Below, piece by piece: positions 17,312-26,725 of a stretch of 64,000 nt of DNA. How positions within the stretch are numbered: the stretch's first letter is position 1; each line of letters begins with the position of its first letter. The position numbers and the translations under genes were made by a program. The notes beneath the pieces are model-generated. The model saw nothing but the letters and a program-made list of their open reading frames with translations, was not told the DNA's origin and made no database searches. The stretch comes from Candidatus Mycolicibacterium alkanivorans. GTDB lineage: Bacteria > Actinomycetota > Actinomycetes > Mycobacteriales > Mycobacteriaceae. The stretch is from assembly GCF_022760805.1 (NCBI RefSeq), contig NZ_JAIVFL010000001.1:2480001-2544000 (forward strand), in the 5' to 3' direction.

Positions 17312-18631
17312 CTAGTTTTTCGTGCTCCGCTTGCTTCCAGAGGTTCCGGACGGCTTAGTTGTCTTCTTGCCGCTGTCTCCGGCTTTGGCCGTAGCAGCCG
17401 TGTTCGTCTTGCTGCCGCCATCTTCGGCTTGGGCCGCCGGAGCCTTGTTGCTCTGGCCACCCGTCGTCTGCGCCCCACCGACGCGGAAGCTGTTGATCGC
17501 GATGCCGGGGTTCGTCTTGGTGACGGTCTGACCGTCGCGGAAGATGGAGCCGGCAAGGGCGAGCGGTCCCGGGCCAGCCTTGACCTGATTCTGGCCGCCG
17601 AACGCGGTGAATCCGAGATTCAAGTCGCCGGGCCCCGAGGCCAGCGTATTTTCGTTGCCGAGCAGGTTGACGCCGAAATCCAGGTTGCTGCCGCCGCCGC
17701 CGATCGTCAGGATGTTCCCGTTACCGACCCAGTTCCTCGCGGTGTTGTAATACCCGCCTGTCACGTTGGCGTGGTTGTCGTTGCCCAAGAGATTGGTGGC
17801 GAGGGCCGAAATGCCCGCCGTCGTCGAGATTTCATTATGGTTGCCGACCAGGTTCCGCACAGAATTTCCGTAGCCACCGGTTGTCGTGACGGTGTTGTAG
17901 CTGCCGATGAGGTTTCGGGCCGAGTTGTAGTAGCCGCCCGTTATCGTGACCTTGTTGTGGTCACCGAAAATGTTTCGCGCCCAGTTCAAGTAGCCGCCCG
18001 CTGTCGTGACCTCGTTGTTGCTGCCCAGAATATTGGTGGCGGTGTTCGACAGGCTCCCTTCTGTCGTCACGGTGTTGGTGTTGCCACCGAAGTTCGTGGC
18101 CCAGTTCGCAATTCCACCTTGCCCCGTGACGGTGTTGCCGTTGCCGAAGAGGTTTGTAGCCAAGTTGAGGACAGTTCCCGTCGTGGCATCGCCGGTTGCG
18201 ACGGTATTACTGTCGCCTCCGATGTTCGTCGCGGCGTTGAACACACCGCCCGGATTAACCGTGGTAGAGCCCCCAGCCGCTCCAATTTGTGTCGCGATGC
18301 CGAACAAACCGCCGGCCTTCGCGTCCGACTCGTCGCCGGCAGCGGTTGCGAGGGTCAGGGCGTCGGTTGTCGAAGCGGAAGCGTTGGTACCGACAGCGAA
18401 GGATGCGCCGAACAATGCAGTCGAGTGAGCGGTTGCGCCGTCGCCGAACGCGACGGCGACGCTCAGCAGCGTGCTGCTGCAGTCGGCGCTGTTGCCGAGA
18501 CCGAAGAAGGACGCGCAGCTCGCGTTCGCAGCGGGGGCGGACCCCAATGCGACTCCAGCGAGCAACCCGGTTGCCGCCGCACTAGCGGCGAGGACGCCGG
18601 TAACCGTGCGAGACTTTGCGGTGGTGATCAT
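17312..18631 (-). CDS. Secreted protein of 20-residue repeats (predicted beta-solenoid)
   Basis: A 439-residue protein. A signal peptide covers ~1-38 (Lys/Arg start, Ala/Gly/Leu core, cleavage near NAS). A central region of roughly eleven repeats of 20 residues has the consensus GGYxNxARNxxGxxNxVTTT (for example GGYYNSARNLIGSYNTVTTT). A low-complexity basic Lys/Ser/Thr/Gly tail fills the last ~50 residues. The regular N/G/V spacing is that of a parallel beta-helix. The ATG at 18631 follows AAAGGG at 6 bp. I do not recognise a named family, and a cell-surface or extracellular role is inferred from the signal peptide alone. It is intact although both neighbours are relics. Confidence 0.75.
   Translation of the reverse strand: MITTAKSRTVTGVLAASAAATGLLAGVALGSAPAANASCASFFGLGNSADCSSTLLSVAVAFGDGATAHSTALFGASFAVGTNASASTTDALTLATAAGDESDAKAGGLFGIATQIGAAGGSTTVNPGGVFNAATNIGGDSNTVATGDATTGTVLNLATNLFGNGNTVTGQGGIANWATNFGGNTNTVTTEGSLSNTATNILGSNNEVTTAGGYLNWARNIFGDHNKVTITGGYYNSARNLIGSYNTVTTTGGYGNSVRNLVGNHNEISTTAGISALATNLLGNDNHANVTGGYYNTARNWVGNGNILTIGGGGSNLDFGVNLLGNENTLASGPGDLNLGFTAFGGQNQVKAGPGPLALAGSIFRDGQTVTKTNPGIAINSFRVGGAQTTGGQSNKAPAAQAEDGGSKTNTAATAKAGDSGKKTTKPSGTSGSKRSTKN
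17690..18250. repeat. Coding tandem repeats of ~60 bp
   Basis: This is the DNA counterpart of the 20-residue repeats in the secreted protein. On the plus strand, blocks such as gttgtagtagccgcccg recur near 17740 and 17925 (the first slightly changed) at multiples of ~60 bp. Units are diverged rather than identical, suggesting old duplication with selection on the encoded pattern. The limits given are approximate. Confidence 0.6.
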
Positions 18632-18895
18632 GATGCCCTTTCCCCTCACAACAAGATCGCTCTTGTTGAATTTGCTGGATGATCAGTATGGCTCAGTGGC
18701 CCGAGTGTATTACCGCTTTTTCGCGGTCAGGCCACCGCCTCCGGGATGAGCAGATATCTCGGTGAACGACGGATCCCCGGTCAGGCCGCGTCGTGCGACT
18801 TGGCCCGTGCGGATCGACCGTGGCCACCGGTCGATTCACCCTTGGCCTTCTTGGCGCTGTCGGACTTTGCCGGAGCCTGTTGCCGGTCGGCCGCC

Positions 18896-19404
18896 GACAC
18901 CGAGTACACCTCCGGCCGCCTCGAACCAAGGGCACCGCGACCTTCGGTTACGGCACGCTCATCGCGCGGATCAAGCTGCCGGCCGGGGCCTGGCGCCCGC
19001 GTTCTGGCTGGTGGGAGCCGACGAGAACACCAGTCCCTGGCCTGGCGCAGGAGAAATCGACGTCGTGGAACTCGCCTCGGATCCGACGACGACATACTCA
19101 TCGATCCATGGACCCATCTCAGGGGTCGGCGACTACCTGCAGCTCCAGCTCGTCAATCACGGCGCTGGTGTGACCGCCGACTTCCACAACTACTGGGTGA
19201 GTCACGCCGAGAACTCGATCACGTTCGGCGTCGACAACACCGTCTTGGCAACGTTCACCCCCGAGTCGCTTCCGCCCACCGCCCAGTGGGTGTTCAACAA
19301 ATCGTTCTACGCGGTCATGAGTGTGGCCGTGGGCCGGTCCGCCGGACAGCACGACGCCGTCGTCCGCGGCCATGCTCGACTGGGTGCAGTGGCTGCCCGA
19401 CTGA
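18896..19404 (+). pseudogene. GH16 endo-beta-glucanase relic, frameshifted
   Basis: Pieces of a glycoside hydrolase family 16 enzyme appear in order but in different frames: DTEYTSGRLE, then GTATFGYGTLIARIKLPAGA, then PAFWLVGADENTSPWPG. The catalytic EIDVVE motif is intact within GAGEIDVVELA and is followed by IHGPISG and TFGVDNTVLATF. A last shift leads to AMLDWVQWLPD and a stop. At least three frameshifts (near 18922, 18990 and 19335) and a missing N-terminus, including the signal peptide, make it non-functional. GH16 enzymes cleave beta-1,3 or beta-1,3-1,4 glucans outside the cell. Confidence 0.75.
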
Positions 19405-19471
19405 GGCGCTAGTGGGTCGCCAGCGAGACGGCGGTGGCCTGCTGTTTGGGGCGTGCCGACGGCAGGTTGTC

Positions 19472-19580
19472 ATTAGGAGGCGGACAGTTCCTCCAGGGCC
19501 GCGTTGGCCCTGCGCTCGACGAACAGTGCCACGGACTCGCGCACGGGCGCGCTGGCGAACGTCGTGTGCAGGTTGACCAC
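19472..19580 (-). pseudogene. 35-codon C-terminal fragment, possibly crotonase-like
   Basis: The frame reads VVNLHTTFASAPVRE, then SVALFVERR and a short tail before the stop. The SxxxREgVxxFxEkR pattern is like the C-terminus of enoyl-CoA hydratases, but too little remains to be sure. A stop codon lies immediately upstream in frame, so only the tail survives. It may equally be a chance frame. Confidence 0.25.
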
Positions 19581-19588
19581 TCATGCGG

Positions 19589-21004
19589 CTATTGCGTCCC
19601 GATCAGTGACTGGACCCAGTCGCGGGCGAAGTACACGACGAAGCCGGTCGCCACGATCCACAGCAGTGGACTGATCTCCCGCGCTTTTCCGGCCGCCGAA
19701 CGGACCACCACCCAGGTGACGAAGCCGACTCCGATTCCGTTGGCGATCGAATAGCTGAACGGCATCACCGCGACGGTCAACACGACCGGCAGCGCCACGG
19801 AGAACTCCGAGACGTCGACGTGACGCAGTTGGGAGAACATCATCGTGCCCACGATCACCAGCGCGGCGGCGGCGACCTCGGTGGGCACGATCGAGGCCAG
19901 CGGCGAGACGAACATTGCGACCAGGAACAGCCCGCCGGTCACCAGGTTGGCCAGGCCGGTGCGCGCACCTTCCTCGATGCCGGCGCCCGATTCGATGAAC
20001 ACGGTGTTCGACGACGCCGAGGTGGCGCCGCCGACGACGGCGCCGGCGCCCTCGACGATCAGGGCCGCGCGCAGCCGCGGGAAACTGCCTTGCTCGTCGG
20101 CGACACCGGCCTCGCGAGACAGCCCGGTGAAGGTGCCCATCGCGTCGAAGAAGTTGGCGAACACCAGGGTGAATACCAGCATGGTGGCGGCGAGAATGCC
20201 TATGCGGCTGACACTTTCGAAGCTGAAAGCGCCGACGAGCGAGAGATCGGGAAGGGCGAACGGTGCCCCCGACAGCGTCGGTACCGACAGCGACCATCCG
20301 CCGGGGTTCTTCACCGCCGACCCGAGATGCCAGATCGCCTCAATGCCCATCGCGACGAGCGTGCCGATCACCACGCCGATGAGGATGCCGCCGCGAACCT
20401 TTCGCACCACGAGGATCCCGGTGACCAGCAGGGTGGAAATGAACACCAGCGTCGGCACGGTGTTGATCGACCCGTGACCGCCGCCGCCCAGCCCGACCGG
20501 CGGTGACGGCAGCCCGGTGGATTCGATGAACCCGGAGTCGACCAGTCCTATGAACAAGATGAACAGCCCGATGCCAGCGGTGATCGCGAGCTTGAGTTGC
20601 ATCGGGACCGCGTCGAACACCAGCCTGCGCAGTCCGGTGACGGCCAGGGCGACGATGATGAGGCCGTTGACCACCACCAGGCCCATCGCCTCCGGCCAGG
20701 TGAGGGTGCCCACGACGGTGGTGGCCAGGAACGAGTTGATGCCGAGTCCGGCGGAGAAGGCGAACGGCAGTCGCGCGAACAGACCGAACAGGATCGTCAT
20801 GACACCGGCCGCCAGCGAGGTGGTCGCCGACACCTGGGCGAACTGAAGCCTGTTGCCGGCGACGTCTGCCGCACCGGACAGGATGATCGGGTTCAGCACG
20901 ATGATGTAGGCCATCGCGATGAACGTGACCACTCCGCCGCGGATCTCGGCGCCCACCGACGACCCGCGGGCCGTTACCTCGAAAAAGCGGTCCAGACGAT
21001 TCAC
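19589..21004 (-). CDS. NCS2-family purine permease (AzgA/PbuG type)
   Basis: A 471-residue membrane protein with about twelve to fourteen hydrophobic segments. The AzgA-like start is followed by GGVVTFIAMAYIIVLNP, then GLGINSF and the conserved FANFFDAMGTFTGLSREAG and SSNTVFIESGAGIEEGARTG motifs that line the substrate site in NCS2/AzgA transporters. It probably imports adenine, guanine or hypoxanthine by proton symport across the plasma membrane. The GTG at 21004 is chosen because AGGG lies 8 bp upstream. No purine metabolism gene adjoins it, so the exact base is unknown. Confidence 0.9.
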   Translation of the reverse strand: MNRLDRFFEVTARGSSVGAEIRGGVVTFIAMAYIIVLNPIILSGAADVAGNRLQFAQVSATTSLAAGVMTILFGLFARLPFAFSAGLGINSFLATTVVGTLTWPEAMGLVVVNGLIIVALAVTGLRRLVFDAVPMQLKLAITAGIGLFILFIGLVDSGFIESTGLPSPPVGLGGGGHGSINTVPTLVFISTLLVTGILVVRKVRGGILIGVVIGTLVAMGIEAIWHLGSAVKNPGGWSLSVPTLSGAPFALPDLSLVGAFSFESVSRIGILAATMLVFTLVFANFFDAMGTFTGLSREAGVADEQGSFPRLRAALIVEGAGAVVGGATSASSNTVFIESGAGIEEGARTGLANLVTGGLFLVAMFVSPLASIVPTEVAAAALVIVGTMMFSQLRHVDVSEFSVALPVVLTVAVMPFSYSIANGIGVGFVTWVVVRSAAGKAREISPLLWIVATGFVVYFARDWVQSLIGTQ

Positions 21005-21096
21005 GTCTGGCACCCTAGGTTGCCGCGCGCCGGTCTGCACCACATATCCTGCGCACGAAATGCGAGTAACCCTCTGCAAGGTCCCTCACTTGACGG

Positions 21097-21603
21097 CTAA
21101 TTGGGTTGGCCCGCAACGGCAGTCAGCGGAACGGTGACCGTGCCTTGGCACGCGCCGCCCTCGATGGTGGTCTGGAACGTTCCGGCCAGCGAGCCGTCGG
21201 ACTGCGGGGTGTAGGTGGTGGTCGAGTTCGCCGGGTCGAGCGTGGTGGCGCCGTCCGGATGCAGGCAGTCCCAGCTCCAACTGTTCGACCGCGACCACTT
21301 CGATCCGGTCCAGTCGAACGTCACCGACTGCACCACGTTGTCCTTCGGCGTCGGCCCGTCGATCACCGAGGCGACGCACTTGCCACCCGAGCAGTTGGTG
21401 GTGATCTTGTACCAGGCGGAGTACGGCGTCTCCTGCTGTGTCGCCGCGATACTGGTGCCCGACTTCTGGTCGGTGTGGAAGGTGATCTTGTACCAGCCGC
21501 CCCAGAACGGGGTTTCGTCAGCGTGCGCGGACGGCGCAGCGATCAGTGCCGCGGCGGCCACGACGGCGGTTGCCACCAGTCGGCGAAAGTGGGTCTCGCG
21601 CAT
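21097..21603 (-). CDS. Secreted protein of the Rv2253-like type
   Basis: A 168-residue exported protein with a signal peptide at ~1-28 (MRETHFRR, Ala-rich core, SAHA-D cleavage). The mature part is rich in Trp/Thr/Ser with four Cys (CSGGKC, WDCLHPDG, GGACQG), probably forming two disulfides. The layout, GKCVASVIDGPTPKDN followed by SWSWDCLHPDG, resembles the mycobacterial secreted protein Rv2253, whose function is unknown to me. The gene lies ~90 bp upstream of the permease and could be co-transcribed with it, though nothing else links them. Confidence 0.75.
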   Translation of the reverse strand: MRETHFRRLVATAVVAAAALIAAPSAHADETPFWGGWYKITFHTDQKSGTSIAATQQETPYSAWYKITTNCSGGKCVASVIDGPTPKDNVVQSVTFDWTGSKWSRSNSWSWDCLHPDGATTLDPANSTTTYTPQSDGSLAGTFQTTIEGGACQGTVTVPLTAVAGQPN

Positions 21604-21640
21604 GTCTGAACTGTTTCAGATGAGGCGCATGTTGTGCGCC

Positions 21641-21763
21641 CTATTCGGCGAATCGAGCGGAGCCGACGAACGCGGCGTACGCGGTGGCGATGGGGATCGC
21701 GGCGAGCGCGACGCCGGCAACGGACCAGCGACGCCGCGGCTTGGCTAACCGGTGTTTCCCCAC
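21641..21763 (-). CDS. 40-residue single-helix membrane or leader peptide
   Basis: A GTG-initiated frame encodes VGKHRLAKPRRRW, then a hydrophobic Ala/Val/Ile stretch and a short FVGSARFAE end. The very basic N-terminus, one membrane-length hydrophobic stretch and high third-position GC are typical of small mycobacterial membrane peptides. It ends 38 bp before the secreted-protein start on the same strand, so it could lead that transcription unit. The ribosome-binding site is weak, and there is no homologue I can name. Confidence 0.4.
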   Translation of the reverse strand: MGKHRLAKPRRRWSVAGVALAAIPIATAYAAFVGSARFAE

Positions 21764-22060
21764 GCAGGGCACGCTACCTGGCCTGATCTGCCGCGATAGC
21801 ATGCTTCGCTATCTTCCGTACCGGCTGCCACCGGGCCTTGAGCGCCGGATGAGCGGATGAGCGCCTGAAAGGTTGCTGACAGACGGCTCGGCCGAAGCCC
21901 GGTCAGCCGCGGGACAAGCGTCAGAATGACGGGCTGAGCTGGGTGTTCATCTTCCGTTCGCCAAACCGAACCCGGAGCGAGACTGTTGGGCTTTCAGTTC
22001 GCTCTCGGGGCCGGTGACCGGACGCCCAGCAGGTTGATGCCGACGGCGCCCCAGGACAGC
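21764..22060. other. Intergenic, no supported gene
   Basis: About 300 bp between the small peptide start and the isocitrate lyase stop. Open frames here are continuations of antisense or out-of-frame readings of aceA. I see no RNA gene or clear promoter. Confidence 0.5.
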
Positions 22061-24352
22061 TCAGTCCTTCTTGGCGATCAACCGCTTGAGGGCCGCGCGA
22101 TCGGGCTCGAGCAGCTGGGCGATCCGCGCCTGGTTCACGTCGGCGACGAGAATCTCGCCGACGTCCTTGTGCACATCGCTGAAGATGCCGTGGGCCTTCA
22201 TCTTGTCGGCCTGATAGACGTTGTCCTCGGTCGGCGTCACGTAGTACACGGCGTCGGCCTTGAACCGGTGCACCATCCACAGGTGGATCACCGTCATCAG
22301 CCGCTTCTGGCGCAGCTTCTCGGCGTGGGTGTTCTGGTCGCGCACCTGCAGGATGCTGCGACCGTGCCGGTCCTTGATCGGGTCGAAGACCACATCGGCC
22401 AGTTTCTCGCCGTCGTCGGCGCCGTAGATGTCCAGCTCGAGGACATCGGAGCCGGCGCGGCGCGGCCGCAGGGTCACCCGCAGCTTCTCGCCGAGCTTGT
22501 AGTGCTCGCTCCACAGCGCCAGCCAGTCCTCGAGGAGCTTCTTGGGCACCTCGGTCTGCACCAGATGCTGATGCTGGGTGGAACCTTTGCCCATCGCCTT
22601 GGTGGTCGCCGTGCGACCGGACGACGCCGCCAGCGCGGCGTCGCTACGCGGACCACCGACGAGCGTTTGCGGTGTGCGGTAAGGGGATTCGACCAGCCGC
22701 ATCTTGCGTTGCAGCCGCGCCAGGGCGAGCATGCCGTCCTGGCGCAGTGCGGTGGCGAACTCCTCGGCGGCGACACCGTCGATCTGGTGACCGCCGTAGG
22801 TCATGAAGTTGAAGACGAAGCCCATCTTCCCGATCTCCTCCGGGAAGGCCCGCATCTCGTCCTCGCTCATCCCGGTGGTGTCCCAGTTGAACGAGGGGGA
22901 CAGGTTGTAAGCCAGCATCTTGTCCGGGTAGACGGCGTGGATGGCGTCAGCGAACTGCTTCGCGTCGGCCAGGTCGGCGGTTTTGGTCTCCATCCAGAGC
23001 AGATCCGCAAACGGAGCTGCCGCAAGGGATTTCGCGATGGCGTAGGGAATGCCACCACGCACCTGGTAGTAACCTTCCGGGGTCTTGGCCCGCTCGCACT
23101 CCCACGCGGCGTCGGCACCGAGCTGCCGGGCCTTCTCCCGTGCGGCGAACAGCGACGCCGTCTTGGCGAACGCATTCCAGTCCGCGACGCTCATCTCCAG
23201 CGATTCGCCTTCGCTTTCGCGGAACTTCAGCAGCTCGGCGACCGCATCCCCGTAGGTCTCCAATCCGGCGTCGTCCTGCCAGGCCTCGACGAACTTCGAC
23301 TCCACCTTGTCGAAGAGCGGGTCGAGGAACTGCTCGCGGCCGTCTTTCCACGCCGCGGCGGCCTCAGTGATCGCGGCGGTGACCCCATGCCGTTCGAGCC
23401 AGGCGTCGGCGACGGCGTACTCGCCTTCCGGCAGGGCGTAGAGCAGGTGGCCGTTGAGTTCGGGGACCCCGGACTCGTAGAAGCGGCGCACCATGGCCAG
23501 GAAACACGACTTGTAGGGCGGAATCTTGAGGTTCGTGGCGCCGAGCAGGAACGGCTGGTCGCGCTCGTCGGAGCGGCTCTCGACGAGGTTGGCCGCCTCG
23601 GCGTCGGTGCGGGCCACGATGATGCCGGGCACCCGCATGATGTCGAGCTGGAAGCGTGCGGTGTTGAGTCGCTTGATCTGCTCGTCGGAGGGAACCAAGA
23701 CCTTGCCGCCCTGGTGGCCGCACTTCTTGGTGCCGGGCCGCTGGTCTTCGATGTGGTAGCCCGAGACACCCGCCTCGACGAAGCGGCGGATCAGGTTGCG
23801 CACGTGGGGGTCTCCGCCGTGACCGGTGTCGGCGTCGGCGATGATGAACGGCCGGTAGTCGACGGCCGGCGTCGCCGCCCGCTGCTCCTCGGTCATCTGC
23901 AGCCGCAGGTACTGCTGGTTGCGGTCGGCGGTGAGCAGGCCGCGGACCAGGCCGGCGGCCTCGTCGGGCACCTGGCTCAGCGGATAGCTGGCGAGATCGG
24001 GTCCGGGATCCTCTGTGGTCGAACCCTTGGCCGAGGTGGCCCAGCCGCCGAGGTAGATGCCCTCGATGCCCATCCGCTTCATCGTCACGGCCTGGCCCGG
24101 CGAGTAGGGGCCGAAGGTGGTGATGCTCTTCTTCTCGGCGAACAACTCGCGCAGCCGCTGATAGAAGGCCTTGGATGCCTCGCGTGCGACGGTGTAGTCG
24201 ACCGGTATGGTGCCGCGCTGCTCAACGACCTGCCGGGCGGTGTAGAGGCGCGTGATCCCCTCGAATCGCGGACTGTCGAAGTACCGCTGGGTGTCGGCGA
24301 CCTCCCGGTCGAAGGCCGACTTGGCCTCTGCGTCCGCTTCGATGATGGACAT
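22061..24352 (-). CDS. aceA: Isocitrate lyase, long form (AceA/ICL2 type)
   Basis: A 763-residue enzyme with the ICL catalytic motif KKCGHQGG (nucleophilic Cys), the metal-site stretch [24 protein letters not shown] and the NLSPSFNW segment. The length matches the long mycobacterial ICL2 (Rv1915/1916-like), with an extra central domain and a C-terminal domain, rather than the ~430-residue ICL1. It splits isocitrate to glyoxylate and succinate for growth on fatty acids or acetate. The ATG at 24352 is preceded by AAGGAG. A deleted insertion element lies ~185 bp upstream, close to where its promoter should be. Confidence 0.95.
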   Translation of the reverse strand: MSIIEADAEAKSAFDREVADTQRYFDSPRFEGITRLYTARQVVEQRGTIPVDYTVAREASKAFYQRLRELFAEKKSITTFGPYSPGQAVTMKRMGIEGIYLGGWATSAKGSTTEDPGPDLASYPLSQVPDEAAGLVRGLLTADRNQQYLRLQMTEEQRAATPAVDYRPFIIADADTGHGGDPHVRNLIRRFVEAGVSGYHIEDQRPGTKKCGHQGGKVLVPSDEQIKRLNTARFQLDIMRVPGIIVARTDAEAANLVESRSDERDQPFLLGATNLKIPPYKSCFLAMVRRFYESGVPELNGHLLYALPEGEYAVADAWLERHGVTAAITEAAAAWKDGREQFLDPLFDKVESKFVEAWQDDAGLETYGDAVAELLKFRESEGESLEMSVADWNAFAKTASLFAAREKARQLGADAAWECERAKTPEGYYQVRGGIPYAIAKSLAAAPFADLLWMETKTADLADAKQFADAIHAVYPDKMLAYNLSPSFNWDTTGMSEDEMRAFPEEIGKMGFVFNFMTYGGHQIDGVAAEEFATALRQDGMLALARLQRKMRLVESPYRTPQTLVGGPRSDAALAASSGRTATTKAMGKGSTQHQHLVQTEVPKKLLEDWLALWSEHYKLGEKLRVTLRPRRAGSDVLELDIYGADDGEKLADVVFDPIKDRHGRSILQVRDQNTHAEKLRQKRLMTVIHLWMVHRFKADAVYYVTPTEDNVYQADKMKAHGIFSDVHKDVGEILVADVNQARIAQLLEPDRAALKRLIAKKD

Positions 24353-24536
24353 GAGTCTTACGCTCCTTGCTGAGCCGGTTCCCGCGCAGGCATCAGCGCC
24401 TGGGCGACAGTTCTCATTATCCCGATTCCTCTGCCAACCGGAGTAGGTTTGGCCGCACTCGGCGACCCGCGGCTGCCCAGACGCGGCGGCCTGTTCCCGA
24501 TCGGCCGCGGTGATATCGGCGAATTGAGACTCTTCT
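24353..24536 (-). promoter_or_regulatory. Upstream region of aceA
   Basis: This is the region between the aceA ribosome-binding site and the left inverted repeat of the deleted element. It must contain the aceA promoter unless that lies within the element. I cannot point to a convincing -10/-35 pair or a RamB-like site by eye. Confidence 0.3.
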
Positions 24537-25026
24537 GACCCGATTTCGCGAGTAGTCGGGGGACACGCGCTGAAGTTGGCGATGGATGCTGTTGTGGGAT
24601 AGGACAATTCGAGTTGCTAAAGCTTGATTGTCGACCCGGAAGCGAGCACCCATCTGGTGAGCAGAATACACAAGCGGAACCGCGGACGGGGACGTACACG
24701 CAGGCGGGTGGGTGTCGGCGCGCCGGATCCGAGCCTGACGGGCAACGCGGGAATGGCCGCGATCACCGAACTGTGCGATCGGCTGGATGTGGTCGCGACG
24801 CTGAGCCGGCATTGATCGCCGCGAGCATCGCCGGCTGGTGCCACCAGCACACCGCCTCACGTTCCCCGAAGCCCCATGACCACCCGGCCGCCAACGGCCC
24901 CGAAACCGAAACTCGTTGCCCCAACGGCGAACCCGGCGCAACCGGGCATCAGACCTGCCCGCCCCCCAAACCATGACCAACTATGTCCCGCTGACCGATT
25001 GCCCGGCTTACTCGCGAAATCGGGTC
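24537..25026. mobile_element. Internally deleted insertion sequence with 18-bp inverted ends
   Basis: GACCCGATTTCGCGAGTA at 24537-24554 is repeated exactly in inverse orientation at 25009-25026, and similarity continues a few bases inward (TCGGG versus GCCGGG). Between them, the plus strand at 24624-24815 encodes a fragment containing DPSLTGNAGMAAITELCDRLDVV. This resembles the N-terminus of an IS1380-like DDE transposase, and it ends at a stop after ~63 residues. The element is ~490 bp, far too short for an active IS. It separates aceA from the aldehyde dehydrogenase gene. The family name is tentative; the inverted ends are certain. Confidence 0.6.
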
Positions 25027-25207
25027 TGACATTGCCGTGGGTCCGTGACCAGGGGTTTTGGGCGATGCCGTGTCCTGCTCACGTGTTGGATTGTAATCGG
25101 GTTCAAGACGGAAAGCAGCCCCGAAGGCCAACTCAGAAGAGATGCCCGAGTACGACCATTTCCCGAACCCGGTACGCCGAAGGCACTCATCAGGAGAGGA
25201 TGAACCT

Positions 25208-26644
25208 ATGCGTGATTATCTAAAGTTCTACATCGATGGACAATGGCTCGATCCGGTCGAGCTGCGGACGCTCGACGTCGACAACCCGACCACCGAACAG
25301 GTCGGCGGAAAGATTGCGATCGGCTCGAGCGCCGACGTGGACAAGGCCGTCAAGGCCGCCCGCAAGGCATTCGGCAGCTGGTCGGTGAGCACCAAGGAAG
25401 ACCGCCTCGACCTGCTGCAGGCGATCCTCGATCACTATCAGAAGCGCGGCAAGGACCTCGCCGACGCGGTCCACGAGGAGATGGGCGCCCCACCGTCACT
25501 GGCCGCCGGGCCGCAGGTGATGATGGGCCTCGGTCACCTGGGCACCGCCATCGACGTGCTGAAGAACTACAGCTTCGAAGAGCAGCGCGGCGAGACCATG
25601 GTGGTCAAGGAACCGATCGGGGTGTGCGGGCTGATCACGCCGTGGAACTGGCCGATCAACCAGATCGCGTGCAAGGTGTTCCCGGCGCTGGCCGCCGGCT
25701 GCACGATGGTGCTCAAGCCGTCGGAGGTTGCCCCGTTCTCCGGGCAGATCTTCACCGAGATCCTCGACGACGCCGGACTGCCCGCGGGCGTCTACAACAT
25801 GGTCTTCGGCGACGGGCCCGGCGTCGGTGTCGCACTGTCGAGCCACCCCGGCATCGACATGGTCTCCTTCACCGGGTCGACCCGGGCCGGTATCGAGGTG
25901 GCCCGCAACGCCGCCCCGACCGTCAAGCGCGTCAGCCAGGAACTCGGCGGCAAGAGCCCGAACATCGTGCTCGACGACCAGGCCTTCGGACAGAGCGTGG
26001 CGGCCGGTGTCGCGGCGATGATGATGAACTCCGGGCAGAGCTGTAACGCACCGTCGCGCATGCTCGTTCCGAACACCCGGATGGACGAGGCCGTCGCCGT
26101 GGCCAAGGCCACCGCAGAAGCCGTCAAGGTCGGCGACCTGTCCGATGGCTCGGCGATCGGGCCGGTTGCCTCGCAGATGCAGTTCGACAAGGTGCAGGGC
26201 CTGATCCAGAAGGGCATCGACGAGGGAGCGACGGTGGTAGCCGGCGGACCGGGCCGTCCCGACGGTCTCGACACCGGCTACTACGTGCGCCCGACGGTGT
26301 TCGCCGGTGTGAACAACGACATGACCATCGCCCGTGAGGAGATCTTCGGCCCGGTGCTATGCATCCTGGGTTACGACGACCTGGATCAGGCCGTCGAGAT
26401 CGGCAATGACACCGACTACGGTCTGTACGGCTACGTCTCCGGAGCCGACCTGGACCAGGCGCGGGCGCTGGCCCGCCGGATCCGGGCCGGTGCGGTCACC
26501 ATCAATCACGCGTTCGACATCAAGGCGCCGTTCGGCGGTTACAAGACCAGCGGCAACGGTCGCGAGTGGGGCGAAGAGGGCTTCGACGACTTCCTGGAGA
26601 CCAAGGCCATCCTGGGCTACGCGCCGGCCGGTTCGGGGGAGTAG
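25208..26644 (+). CDS. NAD(P)-dependent aldehyde dehydrogenase
   Basis: A 478-residue ALDH-superfamily enzyme: PWNWPINQ (cofactor site), FTGSTRAG (Rossmann glycine motif), catalytic Glu in QELGGKSPN, catalytic Cys in NSGQSCNAPSR, and EEIFGPVLCI near the C-terminus. It oxidises an aldehyde to the carboxylic acid in the cytoplasm. The substrate is not evident; no alcohol dehydrogenase or degradation gene adjoins. The ATG at 25208 follows a strong AGGAGAGG. The end at 26644 is followed by an 80-bp gap before dtd. Confidence 0.93.
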   Translation: MRDYLKFYIDGQWLDPVELRTLDVDNPTTEQVGGKIAIGSSADVDKAVKAARKAFGSWSVSTKEDRLDLLQAILDHYQKRGKDLADAVHEEMGAPPSLAAGPQVMMGLGHLGTAIDVLKNYSFEEQRGETMVVKEPIGVCGLITPWNWPINQIACKVFPALAAGCTMVLKPSEVAPFSGQIFTEILDDAGLPAGVYNMVFGDGPGVGVALSSHPGIDMVSFTGSTRAGIEVARNAAPTVKRVSQELGGKSPNIVLDDQAFGQSVAAGVAAMMMNSGQSCNAPSRMLVPNTRMDEAVAVAKATAEAVKVGDLSDGSAIGPVASQMQFDKVQGLIQKGIDEGATVVAGGPGRPDGLDTGYYVRPTVFAGVNNDMTIAREEIFGPVLCILGYDDLDQAVEIGNDTDYGLYGYVSGADLDQARALARRIRAGAVTINHAFDIKAPFGGYKTSGNGREWGEEGFDDFLETKAILGYAPAGSGE

Positions 26645-26725
26645 CCGACTGATCCCGACTGTCTAGCTTCTCCGCCTCGTCCCTCGGCGGCATCGTCGAC
26701 TCGACGCCCGCTAGCATCGTCGCCC

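Noticed and set aside
17690..18250. CRISPR-like array
   Set aside because: The ~60-bp periodicity is coding (20-residue protein repeats); units diverge and there are no constant repeats separated by unique spacers. No CRISPR array was seen anywhere in the window.
21986..24373. 795-codon plus-strand frame
   Set aside because: Complete antisense shadow of isocitrate lyase.
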